Source: Bacteroidota bacterium (GTDB taxonomy: Bacteria; Bacteroidota; Bacteroidia; B-17B0; Aurantibacillaceae). Taken from it: DNA of 64,000 nucleotides. The notes beneath the pieces were generated by a model, which was given only the letters and a program-made list of their open reading frames with translations, ran no database searches and was not told the DNA's origin. Of the stretch, positions 26,417-35,646 are shown piece after piece. Made by a program: the position numbers and the translations under genes. The first letter of the stretch is position 1. Every line of letters starts with the position of its first letter. Location: NCBI GenBank assembly GCA_963169355.1, contig CAUJCR010000031.1:80632-144631 (forward strand), in the 5' to 3' direction.

Positions 26417-27019
26417 TTATTGATATTTATTTCTAATTTCTTCAAAATTATTTGAAATGCCAATTTTTTTCCACAAACCTTCTACCCAATCTTTATCTGT
26501 TAATTTATAATAGGAATAATGATAATGATATACAAATTGATTGTTTTGAAATTTAGATTTTATAAGATTTGAAATAATCTGCCCTAAATAACTTTTTTCT
26601 ACCCCAAAGATTAAAAAAATGGTTTTATCATTAACTCCAATATCCATCATTTCTTCACAAAAAGTATCAATGTGTTTGTTGATGATTGATAAATTGGCAC
26701 CAATATTATCAATTAATATTTTAGAATCTTTTTGATTTATATTTTTAAATAAATCGGTAAGGTATGCTCCTTTAAAATGGCTTTCATTAAGAGCATAAGC
26801 GAGTTTTCGATCGTGTTTTCCACCATGAAAATTTTGCCAATTATATGATAATTCTCCTGAAATATTTAAACCAATACCTACTAGTCTTGAATTTAAAATA
26901 TCTTTATTGGCTTCAATAAATGAAACGTCTGACAGGTTCGTATTATTCCATACCGCCCAGCTAGATGTTTTAGCATATTTTTCTGTAATACTATTAAAGT
27001 TAGATTGTATGATGCTCAT
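26417..27019 (-). CDS. Unknown protein, first gene of the accessory operon; possible uracil-DNA-glycosylase fold
   Basis: The 200-residue soluble protein has three spaced motifs that recall the UDG superfamily: VGIGLNISG (48-55), like the GINPG/GLNPS first motif; GAYLTDLFK (84-92), like the GxxxTDL helix; and VYHYHYSYY (163-171), where the final HPS-type motif would be. WQNFHGGKHDRKL (61-73) lies between them. This is inference from motif order; the usual catalytic Asp/Asn is not clear, so it may bind DNA or bases without cutting. It begins 28 bp downstream of mnmE on the same strand and heads a tight three-gene operon. Confidence 0.6.
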   Translation of the reverse strand: MSIIQSNFNSITEKYAKTSSWAVWNNTNLSDVSFIEANKDILNSRLVGIGLNISGELSYNWQNFHGGKHDRKLAYALNESHFKGAYLTDLFKNINQKDSKILIDNIGANLSIINKHIDTFCEEMMDIGVNDKTIFLIFGVEKSYLGQIISNLIKSKFQNNQFVYHYHYSYYKLTDKDWVEGLWKKIGISNNFEEIRNKYQ

Positions 27020-27047
27020 GTTTTTAAAGTTATTTGACTAATTATTT

Positions 27048-28451
27048 CTATTTCCCTATGCAGAATTTTCCAAAGATGTTTCCTAAAAGGTCCTCTGAGC
27101 TTACATTTCCTGTAATCTCCGATAGTGCTTCTAAGGCATAACGAATATCAAGCGCTAAAAAATCACTTTGTATGTTTTGCTCTAATCCTTCAATTACTTT
27201 TTGTAATGCTTGTTGTGCTTTTATTAATGAATCAACGTGTCTAGAGTTTGTAACTACTGTTTCGGTTGCTTGAATAGTTGAGGTGTTAAACAGTTGTGTT
27301 AAATTGTTTTTTAACGTATCAATGTGTTGGTTTTGCTTAGCAGAAATGTATATCAAATTATCTATTTCCGAAAATTTATGCAACAATTCATCTTTTGCTA
27401 AGGCATCTATTTTATTACCAACTATTAATAAATGGGCTTTACCAAGATGCTCTTTTATTTGATTGATTTCTTGTTGCAATGTGCGCTTGTCAATGGAGGA
27501 TACATCAAATAAATAAATAACAATGGCCGATTTTTTAATAACCTCAAACGCTTTATTAACGCCTATTAGTTCTATTACATCAGTTGTGTTTCTAATTCCA
27601 GCCGTATCAATAAAACGAAATAAAATGCCATTTATAATGAGTTGATCTTCAATGGTGTCGCGTGTAGTTCCAGGAATTTCGCTAACAATGGCACGTTCAT
27701 CTTCTAGCAACATGTTTAGCAAAGTTGATTTCCCCGCATTGGGTTTTCCAACTATGGCTACTGGAACACCGTTTTTTATCACATTGCCTATTTCAAAACT
27801 TTGTATGAGTTTACGAATAGATTGTAAGATAGTTTGTACTAAATGATTTAATTCTTTTCTATTAGCAAACTCTACATCTTCTTCACTAAAATCTAATTCT
27901 AGTTCAATTAATGATGCAAAGTTGAGTAAGTTTTCGCGTAATAAAGCTATTTGATGACTAAAACCACCACGCATCTGCTGCATGGCTACTTGATGTGAGG
28001 CAGCGGAATGACTTGCAATTAAATCGGCCACAGCTTCGGCTTGGCTTAAATCAAATTTTCCATTTAAAAATGCCCTGAGTGTAAACTCGCCTGCTTGTGC
28101 TGGGCGTGCACCTTGCGCATAAAGTAATTGTAAAATTTGTTGTTGTATATACGTTGAACCATGACACGATATTTCTATCACATCTTCGCCTGTGTATGTA
28201 TTGGGTGCCTTAAAAATAGTAACTAATACCTCATCAATAATTTGGTTGTTTTGATTAACTATAACACCAAAATGAGCGGTGTGGCTATTTTTTAATTGTA
28301 GCAATTTTGGTTTTAAATGCTTAGTTCTAAAAACAGTTTCGGTAATTGAAAATGCTTTGCTACCGCTTAATCGTATAACCGCAATGGCACCACTACCATG
28401 AGGCGTTGCTAGGGCGGCAATAGTGTCGTTATTTAATAAATAGCTACTCAT
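27048..28451 (-). CDS. mnmE: tRNA uridine-5-carboxymethylaminomethyl modification GTPase MnmE
   Basis: With MnmG it modifies wobble uridine 34 of several tRNAs. The 467-residue protein has an N-terminal formyl-THF-binding domain (IAALATPHGSGAIAVIRLSG), a helical domain, an inserted Ras-like GTPase with GKPNAGKST (G1), PGTTRDT (G2), DTAGIR (G3) and NKID (G4), and the C-terminal CIGK motif. Everything needed for function is present. It is followed after 28 bp by the accessory operon, which may therefore be read partly from the mnmE promoter. It is divergent from the ABC ATPase gene. Confidence 0.97.
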   Translation of the reverse strand: MSSYLLNNDTIAALATPHGSGAIAVIRLSGSKAFSITETVFRTKHLKPKLLQLKNSHTAHFGVIVNQNNQIIDEVLVTIFKAPNTYTGEDVIEISCHGSTYIQQQILQLLYAQGARPAQAGEFTLRAFLNGKFDLSQAEAVADLIASHSAASHQVAMQQMRGGFSHQIALLRENLLNFASLIELELDFSEEDVEFANRKELNHLVQTILQSIRKLIQSFEIGNVIKNGVPVAIVGKPNAGKSTLLNMLLEDERAIVSEIPGTTRDTIEDQLIINGILFRFIDTAGIRNTTDVIELIGVNKAFEVIKKSAIVIYLFDVSSIDKRTLQQEINQIKEHLGKAHLLIVGNKIDALAKDELLHKFSEIDNLIYISAKQNQHIDTLKNNLTQLFNTSTIQATETVVTNSRHVDSLIKAQQALQKVIEGLEQNIQSDFLALDIRYALEALSEITGNVSSEDLLGNIFGKFCIGK

Positions 28452-28555
28452 ACTTGAGTTGGTAAAGGTATTAATTAATGTTAATATTTGAGAACTCAGT
28501 AAACCATTAAAGTACTTTTTTTTAGTTATATTCGTTATGACTCAAAATTACCTTT

Positions 28556-29761
28556 ATGTTTAATACCTCATCTGAGTATATCCAAGAAATTACTCAAAGT
28601 ATTTCTAATGCGGATTATAGCCTTACTTCTAGGCGCATGTTAGATTTTTTATACGATTACAATGTTAGTTCAAATGCTGAATTAAAGCACTTGAGTTATG
28701 AAATTAGACAAAACTATTTAACGCTATCGCAAGATGAAAGTGCAAAAGTAACGAAGTTGCAAGAGCAATGTGATGCTTGGTTACAACTGGCTCATCAGTT
28801 AATGCCTCATCTTTCTCAAAGCCAAGTTCCTAATGAAAATACGGTTGTTTATTCGGCTAGCGAGTTGAGTAAAGAATTTGTTTCGGCCAATCGTAGTTTT
28901 AAGTTACATCCTTTGTCGTTAGAGATTAAACTAGGAGAATTAACCGCGGTTGTGGGAGAAAATGGTAATGGTAAAACAACCTTGTTGCGATTAGTGTCGG
29001 GTGAATTAGCTAAAAGTACAGGCAATGTGCTTTATTTCGAAAATCAACAAAACGATTGGTATAACATAAAGGGTAAAATAGCTTACATTCCTCAACGACC
29101 CAATAGATGGTATGGTACTTTAATAGATAATTTACATTTTTATTGTACAATAAAGGGCATTAAGCATGAGGATAATGAAAATCATGTTAATTATATTTTA
29201 CATCGCTTAGGCTTATACCAATTTCGTAATTTAAAATGGACTGAGATTTCGAGTGGTTATCGCTTACGATTTGAATTAGCTAAAGCATTAATGATGCGTC
29301 CGCAATTATTAATATTAGACGAGCCTTTAGCCAATTTAGATATCAATGCTCAACAATTGTTTATTCAGGATTTAAAATATTTATCACAATCGGTCAAAAA
29401 TCCAATGGGTGTTATCTTAAGTTCACAGCAATTACATGAGTTGGAACGTAATTGCCAAAATATCATATTTATCAAACAAGGTAAAACCATTTATAGCGGT
29501 AATCAACAAGCATTTGCCTCTAACCGACAAACGAATGCGTACGAAATAGGAGGGAACTTTAATTACCCTCAAATTAAAGAGTATTTCTCAAATCTTAGTG
29601 ATATTAAGATTATTGATTCGGGTACGGTGTTTATTATCAATACGCCGCTTCATATTGATAGCGCTACAATTCTTAAAACAATTACAGATAAGCAAATTCC
29701 CGTTAATTATTTCCGTGATATTTCTAAATCAACTCGTCAATTATTTCAAAAAGATATTTAA
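28556..29761 (+). CDS. ABC transporter ATP-binding protein with N-terminal extension
   Basis: The 401-residue protein carries an extra helical domain of about 100 residues before a standard ABC ATPase. Walker A is GENGNGKTT (134-142), the signature is ISSGYRLR (231-238, a variant of LSGGQ), and Walker B is LLILDEP (251-257) followed by LANLD. An unusual C-terminal stretch of about 80 residues follows. It is 11 bp upstream of a large membrane protein gene, so the two likely form an exporter. The degenerate signature and the N-terminal extension make the substrate impossible to guess. Confidence 0.88.
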   Translation: MFNTSSEYIQEITQSISNADYSLTSRRMLDFLYDYNVSSNAELKHLSYEIRQNYLTLSQDESAKVTKLQEQCDAWLQLAHQLMPHLSQSQVPNENTVVYSASELSKEFVSANRSFKLHPLSLEIKLGELTAVVGENGNGKTTLLRLVSGELAKSTGNVLYFENQQNDWYNIKGKIAYIPQRPNRWYGTLIDNLHFYCTIKGIKHEDNENHVNYILHRLGLYQFRNLKWTEISSGYRLRFELAKALMMRPQLLILDEPLANLDINAQQLFIQDLKYLSQSVKNPMGVILSSQQLHELERNCQNIIFIKQGKTIYSGNQQAFASNRQTNAYEIGGNFNYPQIKEYFSNLSDIKIIDSGTVFIINTPLHIDSATILKTITDKQIPVNYFRDISKSTRQLFQKDI

Positions 29762-29772
29762 ACTTTATTATT

Positions 29773-31323
29773 ATGCTTACATTCTTAGCTCCAAAATTTA
29801 TGAAGGCTTTCGACAAGTTTTTATTGTTGAATTATCCTTTTTGGTATATCGTTAAAATCCATTACATCTTATACTTTACCATATTGATGTGGTTACTTAG
29901 TTTTGGTATAGGATACTTATTAAATATTGATATTACTGCTTATAGTCCTGAAGCCGTTTCGGGAACATGGATTTTTTTAATGGCTGTTTTAGCTATTATT
30001 TTATTTTGTGTGTGGATGTATCATCTAACCATTTATAACAATGAAGACCATTATGGAAAATTTACCAAATGGGATGATGTTAAGTTTTTAGGTGTATTTA
30101 TTATTGGTATTAATTTACTTATGTCATTTTCTTATCCTATGCAGTGGGTAGTGAAACATCGTATAGCCAATACATTTACCGATGCACAATTAGCTCAACA
30201 TTACAATGCCTTAAACTTAGGTCATAAATATGTAGGAAATAATATTGATGATTATCAATATTGCGGCTTTGATGTGCATGATACGGTTACATACCAACAA
30301 GCTCAAAGTGATACCAATTGTTTTAAAAATGGAAGCATGTATCGTGATTTAAACAAGTACAGAAATTTTGTATGTTTTTCGCCAGATAAAAACGATTATG
30401 ATTATGACCTCATTCGCTTTTGGGATAAATCGGATATTAAAGCGAGTAAGGAGTTTTCGGATAATATGATGTCGGCATCCGCTATCGAAAAGGGCTATCA
30501 ACAACATCAAACCGATGGCGCTAAATTGGGTGCCATTGATGAATATTTTAAAGTAGTGAGAATTTATAGTTCGGATAATGATTACAATTTCAATAATTTA
30601 GCGTCTTATACGCCAAAAGATTATTTAGATAATTATAACCATTATGAAAAAGCATGCGTTATAACTTTTCCATTGGCCTATAACTATAAAAAAAGTTCTT
30701 ATGCTGAATATGAACAAGAATCTTATTTGCCTTCTCCGGATGTAACGTACCAACTTAATAACATCTTTAAAGCAAAGTTTACCAATATTTATTTAGTGAG
30801 TTTGTCATATCTCCGTTTCTGTTTTTATTTTTCATTTTATGCTTCGTTATTAATGATTTTGTTTAGAAATAATCGTTGGCAGCATTACTTGGTTACTGCT
30901 GTTACGGTAATTTTATTATCAATTATCATTGGTATTATTTCATTAATTAGTTTGCCAAGTGCTTATCCAACACTTTCTATATTGGTGTGGGTAGTAGCAG
31001 GTTTTATGAGTATAAAATACTCCTTTAAGAAAGATAGATACCGTGTGATAGATGTTGTAGCTTCCAATATATTTTATATTGGTTTACCATTAATGCCTTA
31101 TTTTCTTTGCGAATATGCCCACGAAATTTTTGGATGGTATAAATGTAACTTCTCAGATGTAGATGATATTCAAGCTCAGATTGAATGTTCTATAAAGGAA
31201 TACACTTTTAAAAACATTTGTTATTATGCACGTGTAATTGGAATTACAGTATTTATTGTATTAGTAATGCCATTTTATAAAGTGTTTTTTATAAATCAAA
31301 AAGCTTTACCGAGCAATAAATAA
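29773..31323 (+). CDS. Polytopic membrane protein, probable partner of the ABC ATPase
   Basis: A 516-residue protein with about three membrane helices in the first 125 residues, a hydrophilic region of about 210 residues (rich in Tyr, Asn and Asp, with YCGFDVHD), and about five helices in the C-terminal part. The layout of one large extracytoplasmic loop between two helix bundles is like that of ABC-2 or MacB-type permeases. I do not recognise a named family. Co-direction and 11-bp spacing with the ATPase gene are the main grounds for the partner call. Confidence 0.65.
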   Translation: MLTFLAPKFMKAFDKFLLLNYPFWYIVKIHYILYFTILMWLLSFGIGYLLNIDITAYSPEAVSGTWIFLMAVLAIILFCVWMYHLTIYNNEDHYGKFTKWDDVKFLGVFIIGINLLMSFSYPMQWVVKHRIANTFTDAQLAQHYNALNLGHKYVGNNIDDYQYCGFDVHDTVTYQQAQSDTNCFKNGSMYRDLNKYRNFVCFSPDKNDYDYDLIRFWDKSDIKASKEFSDNMMSASAIEKGYQQHQTDGAKLGAIDEYFKVVRIYSSDNDYNFNNLASYTPKDYLDNYNHYEKACVITFPLAYNYKKSSYAEYEQESYLPSPDVTYQLNNIFKAKFTNIYLVSLSYLRFCFYFSFYASLLMILFRNNRWQHYLVTAVTVILLSIIIGIISLISLPSAYPTLSILVWVVAGFMSIKYSFKKDRYRVIDVVASNIFYIGLPLMPYFLCEYAHEIFGWYKCNFSDVDDIQAQIECSIKEYTFKNICYYARVIGITVFIVLVMPFYKVFFINQKALPSNK

Positions 31324-31340
31324 ATGAGATAAAGTTTCGG

Positions 31341-32201
31341 TTACTTTACGTGTTTTTCTTCGGCTTGTAATACTTCGTAGTAAGTAGGGCTATTTGGGTC
31401 AGCGTCATATATATAAGCTACCACATGGCATTTCTCAGGACGATAAGACGTGCTAATGGTTTTAGTATAAACTTTAGTGATTGAGTCATTTAAAAAAGCT
31501 CCCGAAGCAAATACAGCATCTCCCCACGTACTATTTATGGCATCGCGTAACACATGGTTAAAAACATAATTAGTAATTTTTTGTGATGGAGCAGGAGGGG
31601 ATACAATTCGATAATCTAGTTGTTCGGCTACGATACTATCTTCTGTTAAAAGCACAACTAATTTATACATGCCCGAATTAGTAGTAAGCGATTTTACGGT
31701 TACTTTTGTGTTTAATAAATTACTAGAAGCTGTAAAGGAGTTATTTATTTTTAATTCAAATTTGGCAGCTGTAGAAAGCATTTGAACAGTTTCTGCTTCC
31801 CATGAAGAATAGGCTTTAATAAAACCTCCTGTCCCATGTCCCACACGATTAATTAAACCGTTAGGGTTTCCTGCTGATGAAATACCAAATTCAGTATCAT
31901 AAGCATTGCCAGTTGCAGTTCTAAAATCGGTAGGATAAGAAGCATTGATGTTGGCAAATGAACCGGCATGTATAGCAATTGGAATTATTTTTTCACCATA
32001 TACATTATGTAAATATCTAAGTGTATCAGCTGCGGCTGGGCAATTACCACATTTATGACCAGTGTAATCTTCTATTAATACTTTTCTATTGCCACTTATT
32101 ACTTGCACATTTGGATCTCTTGCATCTTTCACTTTATCGCAGCTGGTAAAACAAGTGGTGATGCTGATACATAATGCTGAAATTAAAATATAATTTTTCA
32201 T
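31341..32201 (-). CDS. Omp28-related outer membrane lipoprotein
   Basis: The 286-residue lipoprotein (lipobox TSC with Cys21) contains a thioredoxin-like fold with the Omp28 signature VLIEDYTGHKCGNCPAAA near residue 44; the CxxC pair suggests redox activity. The C-terminal part is an immunoglobulin-like beta region ending in AYIYDADPNSPTYYEVLQ, typical of the family. It is 12 bp downstream of the DUF6029 gene, with a TlpA-type thiol-disulfide gene above that, forming a three-gene set that I have seen kept together in this phylum. The exact role is unknown. Confidence 0.85.
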   Translation of the reverse strand: MKNYILISALCISITTCFTSCDKVKDARDPNVQVISGNRKVLIEDYTGHKCGNCPAAADTLRYLHNVYGEKIIPIAIHAGSFANINASYPTDFRTATGNAYDTEFGISSAGNPNGLINRVGHGTGGFIKAYSSWEAETVQMLSTAAKFELKINNSFTASSNLLNTKVTVKSLTTNSGMYKLVVLLTEDSIVAEQLDYRIVSPPAPSQKITNYVFNHVLRDAINSTWGDAVFASGAFLNDSITKVYTKTISTSYRPEKCHVVAYIYDADPNSPTYYEVLQAEEKHVK

Positions 32202-32213
32202 TGGCTATATTTT

Positions 32214-33935
32214 TTAAAAACTAGATGAAATACTTAAACTTAAACCATTTGATGCTGGAACAAAACGACACACGCCACCTGCACAAAAAATGCCTTGACG
32301 CTGACGCCCATAACTTATTGATATACGGGTAGGCCCGCTAATATAGGCTAACATGCCATAGTAATAATGTACACGTTTCGTAATATCCGGATTATTGTAG
32401 TTATATTGGTCGGCAACTGTAATACTCCAGTGAGTTGAAGGTGTCCATTCAACTAAAGCAGATACCCATGAACCAGTATTACCAATAATGTTTTTTTCAT
32501 TAGTTACTGGATCTATTTTCTTGTCTTTGTAATCATAGCTTGCAAAATAACCTTGACCTTCAAAACGAATTGCTGAATTAGATTTATATCTCCAAGTTAA
32601 ATCTATCACACCTATATTTGAATGAATATCTGGATGTTCTTCTTTATCAAGAGTATTAAATTGAACAATGGATTGATTTAAGAATTGGTTAGCATACATT
32701 AATGTCATTTTTAATTTTTTTGTAAATTTCTTTGTAATTTCAATATTAAAATCGTGGTAATACTCATCACCTACAGAGCCATAATTAGTAGTATATTTAT
32801 AATGGTTGGCAGTATCTTTTATTACTGGAATCCCAGTAGTATCTGTTCCAAAAAACATTGAACCGTTCAAAGTTATATCCATTCCATACTTACCACCAAG
32901 CCAAGTTCCTTTTTTTACTTTATATTGTATTTCTGCACTTCCACCAATTTCACCGTTTGGTTGGGTTGCATAAGGATAATAAGCCATTAATGAATAGGTG
33001 TGAAATTTACTAAAGTCAGGCAAATAATTAATCATGTCAATGGTATTGGTTGCATTACGGTCGCTTCTAAAACTCATGTTGTCAATCATTTTACCAGAAA
33101 GTAAAAATGAGAAACCATTGGTGGCATAGGAGGTGGACGCAATTAAAGCATGACCATCACGATAGCTATAGTGATTTTGATATGAAGGGTCGTTAGCTTT
33201 GAAAGCATATTCTGCATTAAAATTAAAACCACCTCGAATTACGGTAAAACGACCTGAACCAGCAGCTACATTTTCTGGTAAAACTAACGTAGGATCTTGG
33301 TCTTGTTGGTACTTACTTACAAAATTACCACCAATGATTACTTTTGTTTTGAGTTTTCCGAGGGTTGAATCAAATAGTTCCATTACATTTACTTCTCCAT
33401 CAATACCACGAACGGTTCCTGGCGATAATGAAAAATATGTTCGTTGTTTACCTATTACTCCTTTAAGTGTTATACCATTTTTAGGTCTAAATATCACACG
33501 CATACCATCCATAGCATTGTCGTATAATAATCCGCGGTTTTCATAAGCTCTAAATACAATGCCACTTCCAAATTGTTCGTAATAATTTCCTACGGTAATA
33601 TCAATATCTTTATGGGCATATCTTGCAAAACGGTATGGTACTCCTGAACCTTTATAACCAGATAAAAAGCCTAATAATGGAGGGTTATAACTCTCAAAGC
33701 GACCGCCTGCACTAAAACCTCCACGAGTATAGGTTATATTTCCAAAAGCATTATATCTAAATAATTCACTTCCAGGATCAGCCCCAATGGCACTATCTTT
33801 TTGGTAATAAGCCCCATCAAATTGAAAATTGCCATGAATAGCACCTGGATCTTCTTTAAAGCTTTGCGATTTTAAATTTATGCTAAGCACTAAACCCAAT
33901 AAAGCTAAATAATATTTAGATTGTGAATAAACCAT
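32214..33935 (-). CDS. DUF6029 family outer membrane protein
   Basis: This 573-residue exported protein has a signal peptide (about 1-23) and a long run of alternating aromatic and glycine-rich strands (FQFDGAYYQ, YGRQRQGIFCAG), ending in the short strand LSLSISSSF with a terminal Phe, as in outer-membrane beta-barrels. I place it in DUF6029 by its company between TlpA-type and Omp28 genes and by its overall look; this is moderate recognition. A Cys pair near the C-terminus (CAGGVC) is notable given the two thioredoxin-like neighbours. Confidence 0.75.
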   Translation of the reverse strand: MVYSQSKYYLALLGLVLSINLKSQSFKEDPGAIHGNFQFDGAYYQKDSAIGADPGSELFRYNAFGNITYTRGGFSAGGRFESYNPPLLGFLSGYKGSGVPYRFARYAHKDIDITVGNYYEQFGSGIVFRAYENRGLLYDNAMDGMRVIFRPKNGITLKGVIGKQRTYFSLSPGTVRGIDGEVNVMELFDSTLGKLKTKVIIGGNFVSKYQQDQDPTLVLPENVAAGSGRFTVIRGGFNFNAEYAFKANDPSYQNHYSYRDGHALIASTSYATNGFSFLLSGKMIDNMSFRSDRNATNTIDMINYLPDFSKFHTYSLMAYYPYATQPNGEIGGSAEIQYKVKKGTWLGGKYGMDITLNGSMFFGTDTTGIPVIKDTANHYKYTTNYGSVGDEYYHDFNIEITKKFTKKLKMTLMYANQFLNQSIVQFNTLDKEEHPDIHSNIGVIDLTWRYKSNSAIRFEGQGYFASYDYKDKKIDPVTNEKNIIGNTGSWVSALVEWTPSTHWSITVADQYNYNNPDITKRVHYYYGMLAYISGPTRISISYGRQRQGIFCAGGVCRFVPASNGLSLSISSSF

Positions 33936-33975
33936 ATAAGAAAAGGGAGGTTATAAATGATGTACGATATATTAA

Positions 33976-34491
33976 TTAGTGCGAGATTTTTTCACCCTTA
34001 ACTAATTTTTTGACATTTTCAAACAATATTTCTTCGTCGCCTTCGGCGTAGGAATTGTGGCTCCACACAATTTCGCCTTTCCCGTCTATTAAAAAGGTGT
34101 GAGGTACATTATTTACATTCATGGCTCTTTTAAAATCTTGATTTTCATCAATGTAAACTTCGTATGTCCATCCTTTTGATTTTACATCAGTAACAACTTT
34201 ACCCGAACTACGAGCGTCGTCTATTGAAATTGCAATTAATTTTACACCAGTTTCTTTTTGTAACTCGGCATACTCTTCATTGATAGCATCAAGTTCTTTT
34301 TTACACGGTTTGCACCAAGTAGCCCAAAAACTTATAATCATTGGTTTTCCATCATTACTAAAAGTATTAGAATTGATGCTAGTACCATCCAAATTTTTTA
34401 CTGTAGCAGAAGGAAGTTTTCCACCATTATTAAAAGTAAAAGAAGTAAGAGTTAATATAATGGCAGATGAGATTACGATAAGCTGTTTCAT
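33976..34491 (-). CDS. TlpA-type thiol-disulfide oxidoreductase, exported
   Basis: A 171-residue periplasmic thioredoxin-fold protein with a signal peptide (1-17) and the active site WATWCKPCKKEL near residues 55-66. The cis-Pro loop NNVPHTFLID and the flanking AISIDD and GKGEIVWSH segments fit AhpC/TSA-Redoxin family members. It leads the set with the DUF6029 and Omp28 genes and may keep their cysteines in the right redox state. A possible -7 box TATATTTG lies at 34514-34521 on the minus strand, without a good -33. Confidence 0.9.
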   Translation of the reverse strand: MKQLIVISSAIILTLTSFTFNNGGKLPSATVKNLDGTSINSNTFSNDGKPMIISFWATWCKPCKKELDAINEEYAELQKETGVKLIAISIDDARSSGKVVTDVKSKGWTYEVYIDENQDFKRAMNVNNVPHTFLIDGKGEIVWSHNSYAEGDEEILFENVKKLVKGEKISH

Positions 34492-34673
34492 AACTGTTAA
34501 ATTTTTGTTTCAGCAAATATACTAAAAGGATTAAAATTTAGTGGAGTTAAAGTCATATAATAGAAAATTAAAATTGGATTCTTAACGACTTTTATGAAGA
34601 ATTATCATCAGAGTATTACTTTATCTAAACTTTATTGATCTTCAAAGATTCGATGCAACGTTTTCCTTCTTCA

Positions 34674-34711
34674 AAAACAAAAAGCCATTCTTAAAACTTA
34701 AGAATGGCTTT
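34674..34711 (-). terminator. Terminator of the 34.7-kb lipoprotein gene
   Basis: AAAGCCATTCTTAA and TTAAGAATGGCTTT form a perfect 14-bp stem with an AAC loop (34681-34711). On the minus strand the stem is followed by TTGTTTTTG, a T-rich tail. It begins 22 bp past the stop codon of the lipoprotein gene and also stands between it and the tlpA-like gene. Confidence 0.85.
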
Positions 34712-34732
34712 TAAAACAAATTAATGAGTGAA

Positions 34733-35521
34733 TTAGTTAGTTACACTAATGTTTCTATTAGTAGTACTTAAATTAATAAAGTAATATTTTTTGGTAGATG
34801 CCGTTGTGTTATTGAATTTATAAGCTGTAATGGTCATAAATGCATTTGAAGAAAGATCTAATGTACCCATTTCAGATGAAGAGAATGTATGCGAAGTTTG
34901 AGTGGCACCTTTCATTTTATAAATTGTTTTACTTCCAGATGTAATTTGGAAACATAATGAATCAGCATTTGATACCGAACTCGTGCTAAAAGTAAATGCA
35001 CTACCTTTGCTTACAGATGTAATACTAGGTAATGTAGGATTTGAAGGAAAACCATTAGCGGTATATGTAAAAGCCGGAACATTAGTTGCTGAATTACCAG
35101 CTATACTCCATTTTGAATTACTGCTCCAGTTAATTCCAGTTGATTTAGGAGTAAAGATATAAGCATTATTTGATTGCTTTGCTAAAGTAGAATCGTTGGC
35201 AGTAATGGCACCACCATCTACTAATGTAGAAGAACCTGCAGCGTCGAATAAACTAGCTGTTGCACTTCCCATTGTAGTTGTAACTTCCATTGTAGTTCCA
35301 GGTACTGCAACTATGGCATTAACTTTCGATGCTATCATTGTACCGTTTCCATCAGTAAAACTTGGTGTTACAGGGGCATTTGATGCACTTCCTCCACCAC
35401 CGCCGCCTGGTGTTGTTGGGGTTTCGGTTTCTGGCTCAGTATTATCTTTTTTTGAACATGATGTTAAAGTTATTGTACCAGCAATAACTAGTAATCCTAA
35501 TAAATAAATGTGTTTTTTCAT
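34733..35521 (-). CDS. Ser/Thr-rich lipoprotein of unknown function
   Basis: A 262-residue protein with lipobox LTSC (Cys22) followed by SKKDN, resembling the surface-export signal of Bacteroidota lipoproteins, then a Pro/Thr/Gly linker with a run of six glycines. The rest is low-complexity Ser, Thr and Ala-rich sequence with a likely beta-sandwich at the end. No family is recognised. It is a single-gene unit with its own terminator, divergent from fmt. A -7 box without a clear -33 (TAATTTTG) is at 35547-35554 on the minus strand. Confidence 0.65.
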   Translation of the reverse strand: MKKHIYLLGLLVIAGTITLTSCSKKDNTEPETETPTTPGGGGGGSASNAPVTPSFTDGNGTMIASKVNAIVAVPGTTMEVTTTMGSATASLFDAAGSSTLVDGGAITANDSTLAKQSNNAYIFTPKSTGINWSSNSKWSIAGNSATNVPAFTYTANGFPSNPTLPSITSVSKGSAFTFSTSSVSNADSLCFQITSGSKTIYKMKGATQTSHTFSSSEMGTLDLSSNAFMTITAYKFNNTTASTKKYYFINLSTTNRNISVTN

Positions 35522-35596
35522 AGTAATAATAATTTAATAATTGATACAAAATTAAAAAGTTTAATTTTTAATGCTATACCCTGCTTTGGGTATTTT

Positions 35597-35627
35597 TTGT
35601 TCGTAATCAATTTAGAATGTAACTTTA
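35597..35627 (+). promoter_or_regulatory. Putative fmt promoter
   Basis: TTG (35597-35599), 20-nt spacer, TAACTTTA (35620-35627), one mismatch from TAnnTTTG, 19 bp before the fmt start. A small hairpin (ATACCC/GGGTAT, 35576-35593, followed by TTTTTTG) lies directly upstream on the same strand and overlaps the -33 region. Confidence 0.45.
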
Positions 35628-35646
35628 TGCAAATTTTTAATGAAAG

